NCBI GenBank assembly: GCA_963752345.1
Contig: CAVVYA010000006.1
Location: 124,001-188,000, forward strand
Source: CAVVYA01 sp963752345
Lineage (GTDB): Bacteria; Pseudomonadota; Alphaproteobacteria; SMXQ01
Direction of reading: 5' to 3'
Length of the DNA: 64,000 bases
Shown: positions 43,410-53,968 of the stretch, in pieces
How positions within the stretch are numbered: the stretch's first letter is position 1
How the letters are laid out: each line of letters starts with the position of its first letter
Made by a program: the position numbers and the translations under genes
The notes under the pieces: model-generated
What the model was told of the DNA's origin: nothing
Databases searched by the model: none
What the model saw: the letters and a program-made list of their open reading frames with translations, nothing else

Positions 43410-45021
43410 GTGTCCGACGATCTGCGCGCCCTTGCGCTTGCCAGCAACGCGTGGCCTTTCGAGGAGGCCCGCAAGGTGCTGGCGCGGCTCGGCGGCAAAC
43501 CCCCGGCCAAGGGCTACGTGCTGTTCGAGACCGGCTACGGCCCCTCGGGCCTGCCCCATATCGGCACCTTCGGCGAAGTGGCGCGCACCACCATGGTGCG
43601 CAACGCCTTCAAGCTGCTGTCCGACATTCCGACCAAGCTGATCGCCTTCTCCGACGACATGGACGGCTTGCGCCGCGTGCCCGACAACGTGCCGAACCAG
43701 GAGATGGTGGCCAAGCATCTCGGCAAGCCGCTGACCAGCATCCCCGATCCGTTCGGCACCCACGAGAGCTTCGGCCATCACAACAACGCGCGCCTGCGCG
43801 TCTTCCTCGACACCTTCGGCTTCGACTACGAATTCAAGAGCGCGACGGCGGCCTACAAGGCGGGCGAGTTCGACGAGACCCTGCTCAAGGTGCTGGCCCA
43901 TTACGACGCGGTGATGGCCGTGATGCTGCCGACCCTCGGACCGGAGCGCCGCGCGACCTATTCGCCGTTCCTGCCGGTATCGCCCAAGACCGGCCAGGTG
44001 CTGCAGGTGCCGATCGTCGCGCGCGACGTGGCCAAGGGCACCGTCACCTACCAGGACGAGGACGGCACCCTGGTCGAGACGCCGGTCACCGGCGGCCGCT
44101 GCAAGCTGCAGTGGAAGGTCGATTGGGCGATGCGCTGGGCGGCGCTCGGCGTCGATTACGAAATGTCGGGCAAGGACCTGATCGATTCCGTGAAGCTGTC
44201 GACCCAGATCTGCCGCATCATCGGCGGCCGGCCGCCGGAAAGCTTCACCTACGAGCTGTTCCTCGACGACAAGGGCCAGAAGATCTCCAAGTCCAAGGGC
44301 AACGGCCTCACGGTGGACGAATGGCTGCGCTACGCGCCGCCGGAATCGCTGGCACTCTACATGTACAACTCGCCGCGCAAGGCGAAGCGGCTGTTCTTCG
44401 ACGTCATCCCGCGCCATGTCGACGACTATCTGACCTTCCTCGAGAAGTTCGCCCAGGAGGACGCGGCGAAGCGGCTGCAGAATCCGGTGTGGCACATCCA
44501 TGCCGGCAACCCGCCGCAAGGAGCAGGTGCCGGTCAGCTACGGCATGCTGCTCAACCTGGCGAGCGTGGCCAACGCTCACGACAAGGCGCTGCTGTGGAG
44601 CTTCATCTCGCGCTACGTGCCGGGCGCGTCGCCGGCGACCATGCCGCTGCTCGACCGCCTGGTCGGCTACGCGGTCGCCTACTACAACGATTTCGTCAAG
44701 CCGGCGAAGACCTACCGCAAGGCTTCCGACGTCGAGCTCGCGGCGTTGCAAGACCTCGCCGACACGCTGGAGAAAATTCCAGCCGGCGCCACGCCGGAAG
44801 AGATCCAGAACCAGGTCTACGAAGTGGGCAAGCGCCACGGCTTCGCCGACCTGCGCGCCTTCTTCCAGTCGCTCTACGAAATCCTGCTCGGCCAGACCCA
44901 GGGCCCGCGCATGGGCTCCTTCATCGCGCTCTACGGCGTGAAGGAAACGCTCGCGCTGATTCGCGCGATCAAGGGCGAGGATTTGGCGGCAGCGCGTGCC
45001 CACGCTTCATCGTGCGGGTGA
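43410..45021 (+). CDS. lysK: class I lysyl-tRNA synthetase, frameshifted
   Basis: About 536 residues. It is the archaeal-type (class I) enzyme: SGLPHIGTFGEV is the HIGH-type motif and GQKISKSKGNG the KMSKS-type motif. It attaches lysine to tRNA-Lys in the cytoplasm. One extra C near 44515 breaks the frame; the corrected sequence runs AGNPPKEQVPVSYGMLLNLA and on to the stop at 45021. Loss of this enzyme would be lethal unless a class II LysS exists, so the break is probably a sequence error. Class I LysRS is known in alphaproteobacteria. Confidence 0.92.
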
Positions 45022-45580
45022 TTGGTTCTTATTCGTCATGCCCCGGCTTGTCCGGGGCATCAGGCCTTACTGAAACCGTAAAACCCGGGATGGCCCGACC
45101 GAGAAGGCGCGTGCAAAGCACGACATCGGGCCATGACGATTGTATTGAAGCGAGGTCCGACGTCGCCACACCACAATCGTCATGCTGGGCTTGACCCGAG
45201 CAGCCATGGATGAAAGCCGTCGCTTGACGTTGCCAAATGGACCCTCGGTCAAGCCCGAGGGTGACAATTTTTTACCCGAGGCGACAATCTTGAATGTCTC
45301 TCCGCGGTTGGCGCTTGCATGTGATGGTCCGACCAAGTCGGCCCAAGACGATTGTATTGAAGCGAGGTCCGACGTCGCCACACCACAATGTCATGCTCGG
45401 CTTGACCCGGCGCCTGAGATGAAAGCCGTCGCTTGACGTTGCCAAATGGGCCCTCGGTCAAGCCCGAGGGTGACAATTTTTACCTGAGGGCGACAATCTT
45501 AATTCTCCCGCGGTTGGCGCTTGCATGTGATGGCCCGACCAAGTCGGGCCATGACGATTGGGTGGTGTGACGAACGGGCG
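45022..45580. repeat. extragenic repeat region with ~212-bp tandem duplication and REP-like palindromes
   Basis: No gene in 559 bp. A unit beginning ACGATTGTATTGAAGCGAGG occurs at 45136 and again at 45348 (period 212 bp), and its end reappears at about 45554. Within each unit lie palindromes such as CCCTCGGTCAAGCCCGAGGG; another (ATGCCCCGGCTTGTCCGGGGCAT) starts near 45039. The two copies differ by scattered substitutions and small indels. Confidence 0.82.
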
Positions 45581-46420
45581 CTACACGCAGCCCTTCGCCC
45601 ACTGGAAATACAGCTCCCGCGCCAGCCGGTACATCGGCCCCGGCTGCAATTCGCGCTCGTCGATCTTGATCAGCGGCGTGACCTTGGCGAAGTTGCCGGT
45701 GCTGAACACCTCGTCGGCTTCCTGCACCTCGCGATAGGTCAGCGTGCGCTCGATCACCGGCACGTCATGGTGGCGCAGCAGGCCGATGACGCGCTGGCGC
45801 GTGATGCCGTTGAGAAAGCAGTTGTTGGGCACCGGCGTGTGGACCTCGCCATCCTTGGCGATGAACAGGTTGGCGGTGGCGAATTCGGCGACGTTGCCGA
45901 GCCCATCGAGCACCACGGCGTTGGAGAAGCCCTTGTCGCGCGCGCGGCGGATCGCTTCGGCGTTCTGCGGATAGAGGCAGGCCGCCTTGGCCATGGTCGG
46001 CGCGCTTTCCGGCGTCGGGCGGCGCGTGTCCGACAGGCAGGCGGTGAAGCCGCGCGGCTCGGGCAGCGGGCTGTCGAACAGGGTGAGCACGAAGCGCGTG
46101 CTCTGCGGCCGCGGGATGACGAACCCCTCCTCGGCATAGAACAGCGGGCGGATATAGAGCTCGGCGTCGGCGGGAAATTTGGCGATGCCGTCCCACGCGA
46201 TGGCGGCGATCTCGTCGCCCGTCAGCATCGGGTCGAGCCCGAGCACGCGCGCCGAATTCACCAGCCGCGCGCAATGGCGCTCGAGATCGGGCGCGACGCC
46301 GGCGAAGGCGCGGGCGCCGTCGAACGCGACCGAGGCCATCCAGAAGGCATTGGCCATGGGGCCGAGGATGGGCGGGTTGCCGGCGACCCAGCGGCCGTCG
46401 ATGAAATGCAGGTCGGTCAC
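45581..46420 (-). CDS. class IV aminotransferase (branched-chain aminotransferase-like)
   Basis: A 279-residue PLP fold-type IV enzyme. Evidence: FIDGRWV near the start, AFDGARAF, IRPLFYAEEGF, the lysine-bearing MAKAACLYPQN, and the cofactor-glutamate segment GNVAEFATANLF. It transfers amino groups to branched-chain 2-oxo acids or similar. The GTG start at 46420 is the point where family similarity begins. D-amino acid transaminase or aminodeoxychorismate lyase are alternatives in the same fold. Confidence 0.85.
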   Translation of the reverse strand: MTDLHFIDGRWVAGNPPILGPMANAFWMASVAFDGARAFAGVAPDLERHCARLVNSARVLGLDPMLTGDEIAAIAWDGIAKFPADAELYIRPLFYAEEGFVIPRPQSTRFVLTLFDSPLPEPRGFTACLSDTRRPTPESAPTMAKAACLYPQNAEAIRRARDKGFSNAVVLDGLGNVAEFATANLFIAKDGEVHTPVPNNCFLNGITRQRVIGLLRHHDVPVIERTLTYREVQEADEVFSTGNFAKVTPLIKIDERELQPGPMYRLARELYFQWAKGCV

Positions 46421-46682
46421 GGTGCGGTCCGATTGGGGACGATTTGGTGCGGAGAGACGATCAGGATACTCCGTGCCCGACGGCTGTCCACCCCCCGCTT
46501 GCCGGCCATGATTGAGCCGCAATCGTCCAGCAAGGCGAGAGACCGGGCAAAATGGTTAATGTTGCCAGCGTGCATCGCACTTTCCGGCAAAGGAGGTCGG
46601 CATCGCAGCAACGCCTCTGTTCTGCCCATTTCTAGTGCGTTACTGTGCGTCCGCTTTGTCATACAGGTTTGCGAACCCGCAG

Positions 46683-47033
46683 ATGTCCGTCGCGCCCAAT
46701 CCCCTCCCCGACCTGATCTATCACATCTGCGCCGCCGCCGACTGGCAAGCCGCGCAGCTTGCCGCCGCCTATCACGGCAGCGTCGCGGCGCGCGCCGACG
46801 GCTTCCTCCATCTCTCGACTGCCGAGCAACTGGCGGGCAGCCTGGCGAAACATTATCCCGAGCCTGCCGGTTTCGTGATCCTGACCGTGCGGCGGGCGGC
46901 GCTCGGGGCGGAGCTCAAATGGGAGCCGAGCCGCGGCGGTGCGCTGTTTCCCCATGTCTATGGCGAGATTCCGTTGAGCGCCGTGATCGCGGTCGCGCCG
47001 GCGGACGACTTCGCCATCCGGGCGCCTTCATGA
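46683..47033 (+). CDS. DUF952 protein
   Basis: A 116-residue protein with the DUF952 pattern: LIYHICAAADWQAA, GFLHLSTAEQLAG and LKWEPSRGGALFPHVYGEIPL. It overlaps the pyrD start by 4 bp (ATGA), so the two are coupled. Function unknown. Confidence 0.88.
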   Translation: MSVAPNPLPDLIYHICAAADWQAAQLAAAYHGSVAARADGFLHLSTAEQLAGSLAKHYPEPAGFVILTVRRAALGAELKWEPSRGGALFPHVYGEIPLSAVIAVAPADDFAIRAPS

Positions 47034-48100
47034 TCGACTACCGCCTGGTGAAGCCGCTGCTCGGCGCGCTGTCGCCCGAGCGCGCCCACGGTCTGGTGAT
47101 CCGCGCGCTCAAGCTCGGCCTGCTGCCGGAGCGGCGGGAGGCCGACGACAGCCTGCTCGCCGTCCGGCTGTGGAACAAGGATTTCGCCAATCCGATCGGA
47201 CTCGCCGCCGGTTTCGACAAGCAGGCGGAAGTGATCCAGCCGATGCTGGGCCAGGGTTTCGGCTTCGTCGAGATCGGCAGCGTCACGCCCAAGCCGCAGC
47301 CGGGCAATCTCAAGCCGCGCCTGTTCCGCCTGACGGAGGACGAGGGTGTCATCAACCGGCTCGGCTTCAACAGTGCCGGCATGGAGGAGGTGGCGCGCAA
47401 TCTCGCCGCCTTCCGCAACCGGCCCGACCGGCGTCCCGGCATCGTCGGCGTCAACCTCGGCAAGAACAAGGACAGCACCGACGCGGCCGCCGATTACGTC
47501 GCCGGCGCCGTCAAGCTGGCGCCTTATGCCGATTATCTCGTGGTCAATGTTTCCTCGCCCAATACGCCCGGCCTGCGCGCCCTGCAGGACAAGAGCGAAC
47601 TCGCCCACATTCTCGTCAAAGTGAAGGCGGCGCTCGCCCAAGGCGGCGAGGAGGCGCGCCTGCCGTTGCTCGTCAAGATCGCCCCCGACCTGAGCGAGAC
47701 CGATCTCGCCGATATCGCGGAAATGGCGCTCGCCGGGCTCGCCGACGGATTGATCGTCAGCAACACCACGATCGCCCGTCCGCCCGAATTGCGGAGCCGC
47801 TGGAAAGGCGAGGCGGGTGGCCTGTCGGGTAAACCGCTGTTCGCTTCCTCGACCCGGGTGCTCGCTGAAATCTATCGGCTGACCCATGGTCACGTGCCGC
47901 TGATCGGCGTCGGCGGCATCAGTTCGGCCGAGGATGCCTATGACAAGATTCGCGCCGGCGCCTCTCTGGTGCAGCTCTATTCGGCGCTGGTCTATCACGG
48001 GCCGCAACTGGTCGGCGAGCTGCGGCGCGGGCTCGTCGCCCTGCTGCGGCGCGACGGCTTTGCCGGCGTCGCCGAGGCGGTCGGCGCCGACCACCGCTAG
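47030..48100 (+). CDS. pyrD: dihydroorotate dehydrogenase (quinone), class 2
   Basis: 356 residues. Class 2 features: an N-terminal membrane-associating helix pair (LVKPLLGALSPERAHGLVI), then PIGLAAGFDKQAEVI, GSVTPKPQPGN, the catalytic serine in NVSSPNTPGLRALQ, and FMN-binding IGVGGI. It oxidises dihydroorotate to orotate with quinone in pyrimidine synthesis. The ATG at 47030 overlaps the DUF952 stop. Confidence 0.96.
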   Translation: MIDYRLVKPLLGALSPERAHGLVIRALKLGLLPERREADDSLLAVRLWNKDFANPIGLAAGFDKQAEVIQPMLGQGFGFVEIGSVTPKPQPGNLKPRLFRLTEDEGVINRLGFNSAGMEEVARNLAAFRNRPDRRPGIVGVNLGKNKDSTDAAADYVAGAVKLAPYADYLVVNVSSPNTPGLRALQDKSELAHILVKVKAALAQGGEEARLPLLVKIAPDLSETDLADIAEMALAGLADGLIVSNTTIARPPELRSRWKGEAGGLSGKPLFASSTRVLAEIYRLTHGHVPLIGVGGISSAEDAYDKIRAGASLVQLYSALVYHGPQLVGELRRGLVALLRRDGFAGVAEAVGADHR

Positions 48101-48248
48101 GGCCGCGCAGGACCGCGCACAGCGGGTTTCGGCTGGCGCGTTCGGGCTCATGCCGGCACCCGATACAACCAATTGTTAACCCTATATCAAGACCTTGCCG
48201 CCAGACTGGCGTCCGCAATTCCGCCATCCGGGAGCTACCGGGCGTAGC

Positions 48249-49502
48249 ATGTCGGCCGTCAAGCACAGCGTCATCATCGTCGCCTACGGCCTGTTCGCCG
48301 TGATGGCGGCGCTTGTCCTGCCGGCCCGCCTGCCGGAGGTGGATACCGGGCTCGGCATCACCGTCGGCATCGCGCTGTTCATGCTGGCCGCGCTGCTGCA
48401 TCAATATCTCGCCAAGAACGATCGCGATGCCGCCGTCGACGACCATGTCGACGCGCTGTACCGCGCCTATGACAAGCTCGCCGAGGAAATCGACCTGCTG
48501 CGCGAAGAGGCGCGCACGGTGCGTAAGGGACTGGCCGAGATCACCGACGGCGTCGAGCAGCGCGCCGAGGAGCATCTGCAGAAGGTCGTCGCCGAGGTCC
48601 GCGTGCTGAAGACTCTCATCACCCAGTTGTCGCCGAGCGACGTCGAGCAGGAAAGCCGCGCGGCCGCGAAGCTGCACGTCGTGGGAAATGCGCAGCCCAA
48701 AGCCGCGCCGCGCCCGGTGCGCCCCACCCAGGCTGCCCATTCCAACCGCGCGAACGCCCACCTCAATCAGGCGCAGATTCTCGATATCGTGCGCGAGGGG
48801 CTCAAGCGCGACCGGGTCGATCTGTTCCTGCAGCCGGTGGTCAGCCTGCCGCAGCGCAAGCCGCGCTACTATGAATGCTTCTCGCGCATCCGCGCCGAGG
48901 ACGGCTCGATGGTGGTGCCCGAGCAATATATCGAGCTGGCGCGCCAGGAAGGGCTGCTGCGCGCCATCGACAACATGCTGCTGTTCCGCTGCATCCAGCT
49001 CGTGCGCAAGGCGCAGCGCCACAAGCACAATCTGGGCTTCTTCTGCAACATCTCCACGCAGACGCTGAGCGATCGCGCGTTCTTCCACGAATTCATCGAA
49101 TTCATGGCCCAGCATCGCGATCTCGCCTCGCAGCTTATCTTCGAGTTCGCCGAGGAAGACATCACCGCCAACTGGGAGGAGGTCGCCCAGGACCTCCACA
49201 GCCTGGGCCGCCTCGGATTCTATTTCTCGATGGATCGGGTGCGCGGCGTCGATCTCGACCCCGATCAGTTGGCGCGCCGCCGCTTCAAATACCTCAAGCT
49301 CGAAGCCGCGAACCTGCTGCACAGCGGCGCCAGTGGCACGCTCAACATCCGCGCCTTGAAGCGCGAGCTCGACCGCAACGCGGTCAATCTGGTGGTCGAG
49401 AAGATCGAAAGCGAGCAGCAGCTCGTGGAACTGCTCGACCACAACATCGACTTCGGCCAGGGCTACTTGTTCGGCGAACCTCGGCTCAGCCGCGAACACT
49501 AG
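48249..49502 (+). CDS. TipF-like protein: membrane anchor, coiled coil and degenerate EAL domain
   Basis: 417 residues. Two N-terminal hydrophobic segments (VIIVAYGLFAVMAALVL and ITVGIALFMLAALL) are followed by an acidic coiled coil to about residue 140, then an EAL domain from about 175. The EAL motif is replaced by ECF (RYYECFSRI), the DDFG metal site reads SMDRV and KID reads KLE, so phosphodiesterase activity is unlikely. This layout is that of Caulobacter TipF, a c-di-GMP-binding flagellar assembly factor. A TipN-like gene lies 1.2 kb downstream. Confidence 0.75.
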   Translation: MSAVKHSVIIVAYGLFAVMAALVLPARLPEVDTGLGITVGIALFMLAALLHQYLAKNDRDAAVDDHVDALYRAYDKLAEEIDLLREEARTVRKGLAEITDGVEQRAEEHLQKVVAEVRVLKTLITQLSPSDVEQESRAAAKLHVVGNAQPKAAPRPVRPTQAAHSNRANAHLNQAQILDIVREGLKRDRVDLFLQPVVSLPQRKPRYYECFSRIRAEDGSMVVPEQYIELARQEGLLRAIDNMLLFRCIQLVRKAQRHKHNLGFFCNISTQTLSDRAFFHEFIEFMAQHRDLASQLIFEFAEEDITANWEEVAQDLHSLGRLGFYFSMDRVRGVDLDPDQLARRRFKYLKLEAANLLHSGASGTLNIRALKRELDRNAVNLVVEKIESEQQLVELLDHNIDFGQGYLFGEPRLSREH

Positions 49503-49635
49503 GCCGCGCGGTTCCGCCGGCCACCCGGCGGGCCGATTTGCGCTTTTCAATGGCGCATGACCGTGGCACAAACGCCCGGCACACCCCCTTGAGGGGGTGC
49601 TCCCTTCCGCCATTCCTGTCGCCGCCATCACCTTC

Positions 49636-50521
49636 ATGACAATCGACATCCTGCCGGGCATCGCCGCCATCGCCGAGGCTTACGACGGCTTCGTGCTCGA
49701 TCTTTGGGGCGTCATTCACGACGGCCACAAGCCCTATCCCGATGCGGTGGATTGCCTGGCCCGCCTGCATGATGCGCGCCAGGGCACCGGCAAGCGCATC
49801 GTCATGCTGTCCAACGCGCCGCGCCGCGCCGGCGGCGTCATCGAGGCGATGGTCGGCGATGGGCATCGACCGCGGGCTCTACGACGACGTGGTAACCTCC
49901 GGCGAATTGACCTGGCAGGCGCTGAAGTCGCGCGCCGATCCATGGCACGCGGCGCTCGGACGCCACTTCCTCCATATCGGCCCGGCGCGCGACCACGGGC
50001 TGTTCGAGGGGCTCGACCTGGAGCGGGCGGGCACGGCACAGGACGCCGACTTCATCGTCAACACCGGTCCGTGGCGCGACGAGGAGCAGTTGGAGGACTA
50101 CATCCCCCTGTTGCACGCGTGCGCCAAGCTGAGCCTGCCGATGATTTGCGCCAATCCGGACCTCGAAGTGATCCGCGGCGGCGCGCGCATCATCTGCGCC
50201 GGCACGCTCGCGGCCTATTACGAGAGTTTGGGCGGAATGGTGCGCTATCACGGCAAGCCCTATCCAGAAGCCTATGACGCGTGCCTGGCGACCATGGGCC
50301 TGAGCGACCGCGCGCGCATCGTCGCGGTCGGCGACTCCCTGATCACCGACATCAAGGGCGCCAACGCCGCCGGCATCGACACGCTGCTGGTCACCAGCGG
50401 CATCCATGCGGAGGAACTCGGGCTCGCTTATGGCGACCACCCGGATCCCGCGAGGCTGGCGCAGGCCTGCGCGCGCCACGGTGTCTGCCCCAAAGCGGCG
50501 ATCCCGGCGTTCCGCTGGTAG
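49636..50521 (+). CDS. HAD-superfamily hydrolase (TIGR01459-like), frameshifted
   Basis: About 294 residues. The HAD nucleophile motif is FVLDLWGVIHDG, followed by MLSNAPRR (motif II). One extra base near 49859 shifts the frame; the rest (MGIDRGLYDDVVTSGE through VAVGDSLITDIKGANAAGID, motif IV, to the stop at 50521) is intact. The subgroup resembles NagD-like type IIA phosphatases. Substrate unknown. Confidence 0.85.
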
Positions 50522-50727
50522 TCGAGCGCAGCCGGCTTCGCCGCGACTGCTACAATTCGATGTTTATTCATCTTTACCCTGCCGCCGCTAGGATTTAGGG
50601 TCTCAAGCGCTGACAACTGCATGCTGCGAACGACGCGAAACGCGGCGGCGATTGGGGAACCGATCACGCGGGGAGCTCGTGAGACGCGGAGCACGCGCTT
50701 GGGTCACATAGCCGGGGGCAAGGGGGC

Positions 50728-53700
50728 ATGACGCCACCAAAAAGAAAGTTCGCTTATCTCACGGCGGGCGGATTGGTGCTGAGCGCGCTATGGCTGCTCG
50801 CTGTCCATCGTTATGTCGTCGATCAGGTCGGCTTCCAGAACCTGCTGTTCATGCTGCCGCACGAGCTCGGCATCTTCCTGGCCGGCGTCTTCGCGCCGCT
50901 CGCGTTTCTGTGGCTGGTTCTGCTCCATTTCGGACTCGGTAGCCGGCTCGCCTATACCCGCAGCATGCTGGAAGACCGGCTGAACGCGCTGATCTATCCG
51001 GCCGAAGGGGCGGGCGAACGTATCGCTGCGGTGAGCGAGGCTTTGAGCGCGCAGACGCGCGACCTGTCGGCGGCGACCGCCGAGGCGACCGCCGCCGCCG
51101 AGCGCATCCAGACCATTTTGCAGCACCAGACGGCGGCGCTGGGCGATGTCGCCAAACAGATCAAAGGCCAGTCGAGCGAGGTCGAGGCCGCGGCGCGCCA
51201 CCAGGCCGAGAGCTTGGCCAAAGCCTCCACGACCGCCACGGACGGCCTCACGGCCCTGGGCGAGAACCTGGATTCCGAGCTCGCCCGGGTGCTCGAAAAG
51301 CTCGCGGTCGCCGGCCGGCAACAGACCGCGGCGCTGGCCGCCGCGGTGCGCACCGCCGAGGAGGGCATGGCCGCCGCCAGCGGCAGCATCGATGCCGAGA
51401 TGAAGGCCATGCTCGGCCGCGTCGACGCCGCCATCGAGGACCAGGCGGGCGGCGCTGAGAAAGGCGGCGCAGCAAGCCGAGAGTCAGATCAAGCAGGCGG
51501 GCGGCACGGTCGAAGACGCGCTCGAAGGCGACGATGGCGGGAATCGCCACGGCGATCGACGGCCATGCGGTCGCGCTCGGCGCCACCATCGATGATCATG
51601 CCGGCGCACTGCGTCACCGCGGTGGGCACGGCGCAGGACAATCTCCAGGCCACCGTGGGCAGCGTCGAGGCGGCGCTGCGCGAAACCCTGCGCGAAATCG
51701 AGGCGGGCATGCGCGAGCGCGCGGACGCGCTGTCCGAATCGGTGCGCCTAGCCCAGGACCATATCAAGGCGGCCGGCAACAGTGTCGATGTCGAACTGCG
51801 CGCCATGTTGGGCGACATCGAGGCCGGCGTGCGCGACCAGGCCGGCAGGCTGTCGGCCGTAGCGGCTGCGGCCCAGGACGACATCAAGGCCGCCGGTGGC
51901 AGCGTCGAATCCGACCTGCAGTCCATGCTCGACCAGATCGACGTGGCGACCCAGCAGCACGCCGGCGCCATCGCGGCCGCGGCCGCCGCCGCCCAGGAGA
52001 AGGTCGCGGCCATGGCCGAGAACATCGAGACGGCGCTCAAGGCCGTGCTCGGCCAGATGGACATGGCGGCGCGCGCCCAGGCGAGCAGCATCAATGTCGC
52101 CTCCGGCACCGCCCAGGACGGCATGAAGGCGATGGGCGAGAGTGTCAATGCCGAACTGCGCGCCGTGCTGACCGAAACCGAACAGGCGGTGGCGCGCGTC
52201 GCCCGCCTGAGCGAGGGCTGCCGCGCCGAGGCCGACACCCTGAAGGAGAGCTATGCCGCGCTCGGCGCGCAAGCGACCCAGGTCGCCCAGACGGTGCACG
52301 GCAACGCGCAGGACCTTGCGTCGGCGACCGAGCGCATCAGCCAGGAGCTCAAGGCCGCGACCGACGCGCTCAGCGCGCGCATGGCGAGCGTCATGGATAC
52401 GGCGGACAAGGCGGCGGCGCGCCTCGCCACGGCCGCCGACCGGCTGCAGAGTCAAACCCGCGCCATGGGGCGCGGCGCCGACGAGGCGACCGGCACGCTG
52501 GAGAAATCGGCCGAGGTCTTCACCCGGCGCAGCGCCGACCTGGTCGAAGCGGGCGATGCCGCGGAAGACCGGCTGGAAAAGCTCGGCGCCAGCTTCGAGC
52601 GCCGCACCACCCAGGTGATGGCGGCGTCGAGTCAGGCCGCCGGAATCGTCGATCGCAGCGCCACCCTGCTCGAACGTCAGGCGGAAACCCTGACCCGCGC
52701 CGCCGATCATGCGGCGGGGCAGGTCGAAGCCGTGCGCGCCCTGCTCAATCAGCAGACCGAATCGGTGCGCGCCGCGGCCGCCCATACCGCCGAGCAGTCG
52801 GCGCGCATCGCCGATTCCTTCGCCCGCCAGGCGGCCGCCCTGATCGACGCGTCCAACCGCGCCGGCGCCAAGTCAGACGACGTGCATCGCCTGATGCAGG
52901 AGCAGAGCCACGCGTTCGAGCAATTGGCCGAATCCCTGGCGGCGCGCGAGGCGAGCCGCATGGAGGCGTTGCGCCGCACCTTGCGCGAACAGGAGGAAGC
53001 GTTCTCCGCCTTGTCCGAGGAACTGGTGGCGCGCGCCGAGATGATCGAGGAAGCGGTGCGGCGCCAGACGAAAGATCTGGGCAAGGCGGCGGACGAAGCC
53101 AGCGCCAAAGCCGAGAGCCTGGGCGAGGTGCTGCGCCGGCGCAGCGAGGACATCGCGCGGGCCACCCGCGAGGCCGCGAGCAATGTGCAGGAGGTCAGCA
53201 ACGTGCTCGGCCATGAGGCGGAGAATCTCGCCGAAGCGGCTGGCGCGGCGGCCCGCCACATGGAGACCAATCGCACCGCCCTGACGGCGAGTTCCGCGCG
53301 AATTCCACGAGATCTCGCGCAAGATCTCGGAGCAGATGCATGGCATCGGCGCCTATTTCCGCCAGCAGTCGAGCGAGATCACCCGGGCCGCGGAGGTGAC
53401 GCGCAAGGAGGTCGATCTGGTGGGCGAGCAGCTGCTCGAACAGACGACCTACTACACCAAGGCGCTCGAGGACGCGGCGCTCAAGGCCAACGAGATCACC
53501 GCCACCTACGGGCGCCAGGTGGATGCGCTCATCCAGGCCTCCGAACATGCGGCGGCCGAGGCCTCGCGCGTGCGCGCCGGGGCGCTCGACTCGCGGCGCG
53601 ACAGCTTCCTGCGCGCCTCCAAGTTCATCGTCGAGGATCTCAACTCGATCGGCATCGATATCAGCCGCATCGTCGACAAGACCGACGCCGAGAGGCTATG

Positions 53701-53968
53701 GCGCAACTACACCAAGGGCGACAAGGGCATCTTCCTGCGCAACCTGGTGAACAACCCGGACAAGAAGCTGCAGGAGACGCTCAAGCGCAAATACGAGGAG
53801 GAGGATACCTTCCGCCGCCATGTGCTGCGCTACCTGGAGCAGTTTCAGAGCCTGCTCGCCCAGGCCAACGAAAGCGATCCGGAGAACCTGCTGAGTTCGA
53901 CCTTCGTCACGGCGGACGTCGGCAAGCTCTACGTCCTGCTGTCGCGCGCCATCGGCCGCATGAACTAG
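50728..53968 (+). CDS. TipN-like membrane-anchored giant coiled coil with 40-residue repeats
   Basis: About 1079 residues when corrected. Two N-terminal membrane helices (YLTAGGLVLSALWLLAV; LGIFLAGVFAPLAFLWLVLL) precede an almost unbroken Ala/Glu/Gln-rich coiled coil. Units of exactly 120 bp start at 51235, 51355, 51631, 51751, 51871, 51991 and 52111, each opening A(Q/T/A)(D/E) and containing a hydrophobic ML/VL step. The C-terminal ~110 residues (SKFIVEDLNSIGIDISRIV to LSRAIGRMN) form a conserved non-repetitive domain. Extra bases near 51460, 51530-51600 (two) and 53300 break the frame. The layout resembles Caulobacter TipN, a polar landmark; a smaller relative is possible. Confidence 0.65.
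51631..52230 (+). repeat. five tandem 120-bp (40-residue) units inside the coiled-coil gene
   Basis: Units at 51631, 51751, 51871, 51991 and 52111 are exactly 120 bp apart and begin GC(C/G)CAGGA. At protein level each begins AQ(D/E), with I/V at 12 and L at 20. Nucleotide identity has diverged, so the period is kept by selection or by in-frame duplication. Confidence 0.85.

Noticed and set aside
48249..49502. Active c-di-GMP phosphodiesterase
   Set aside because: The EAL triplet reads ECF, the DDFG site reads SMDRV and KID reads KLE, so catalysis is unlikely.
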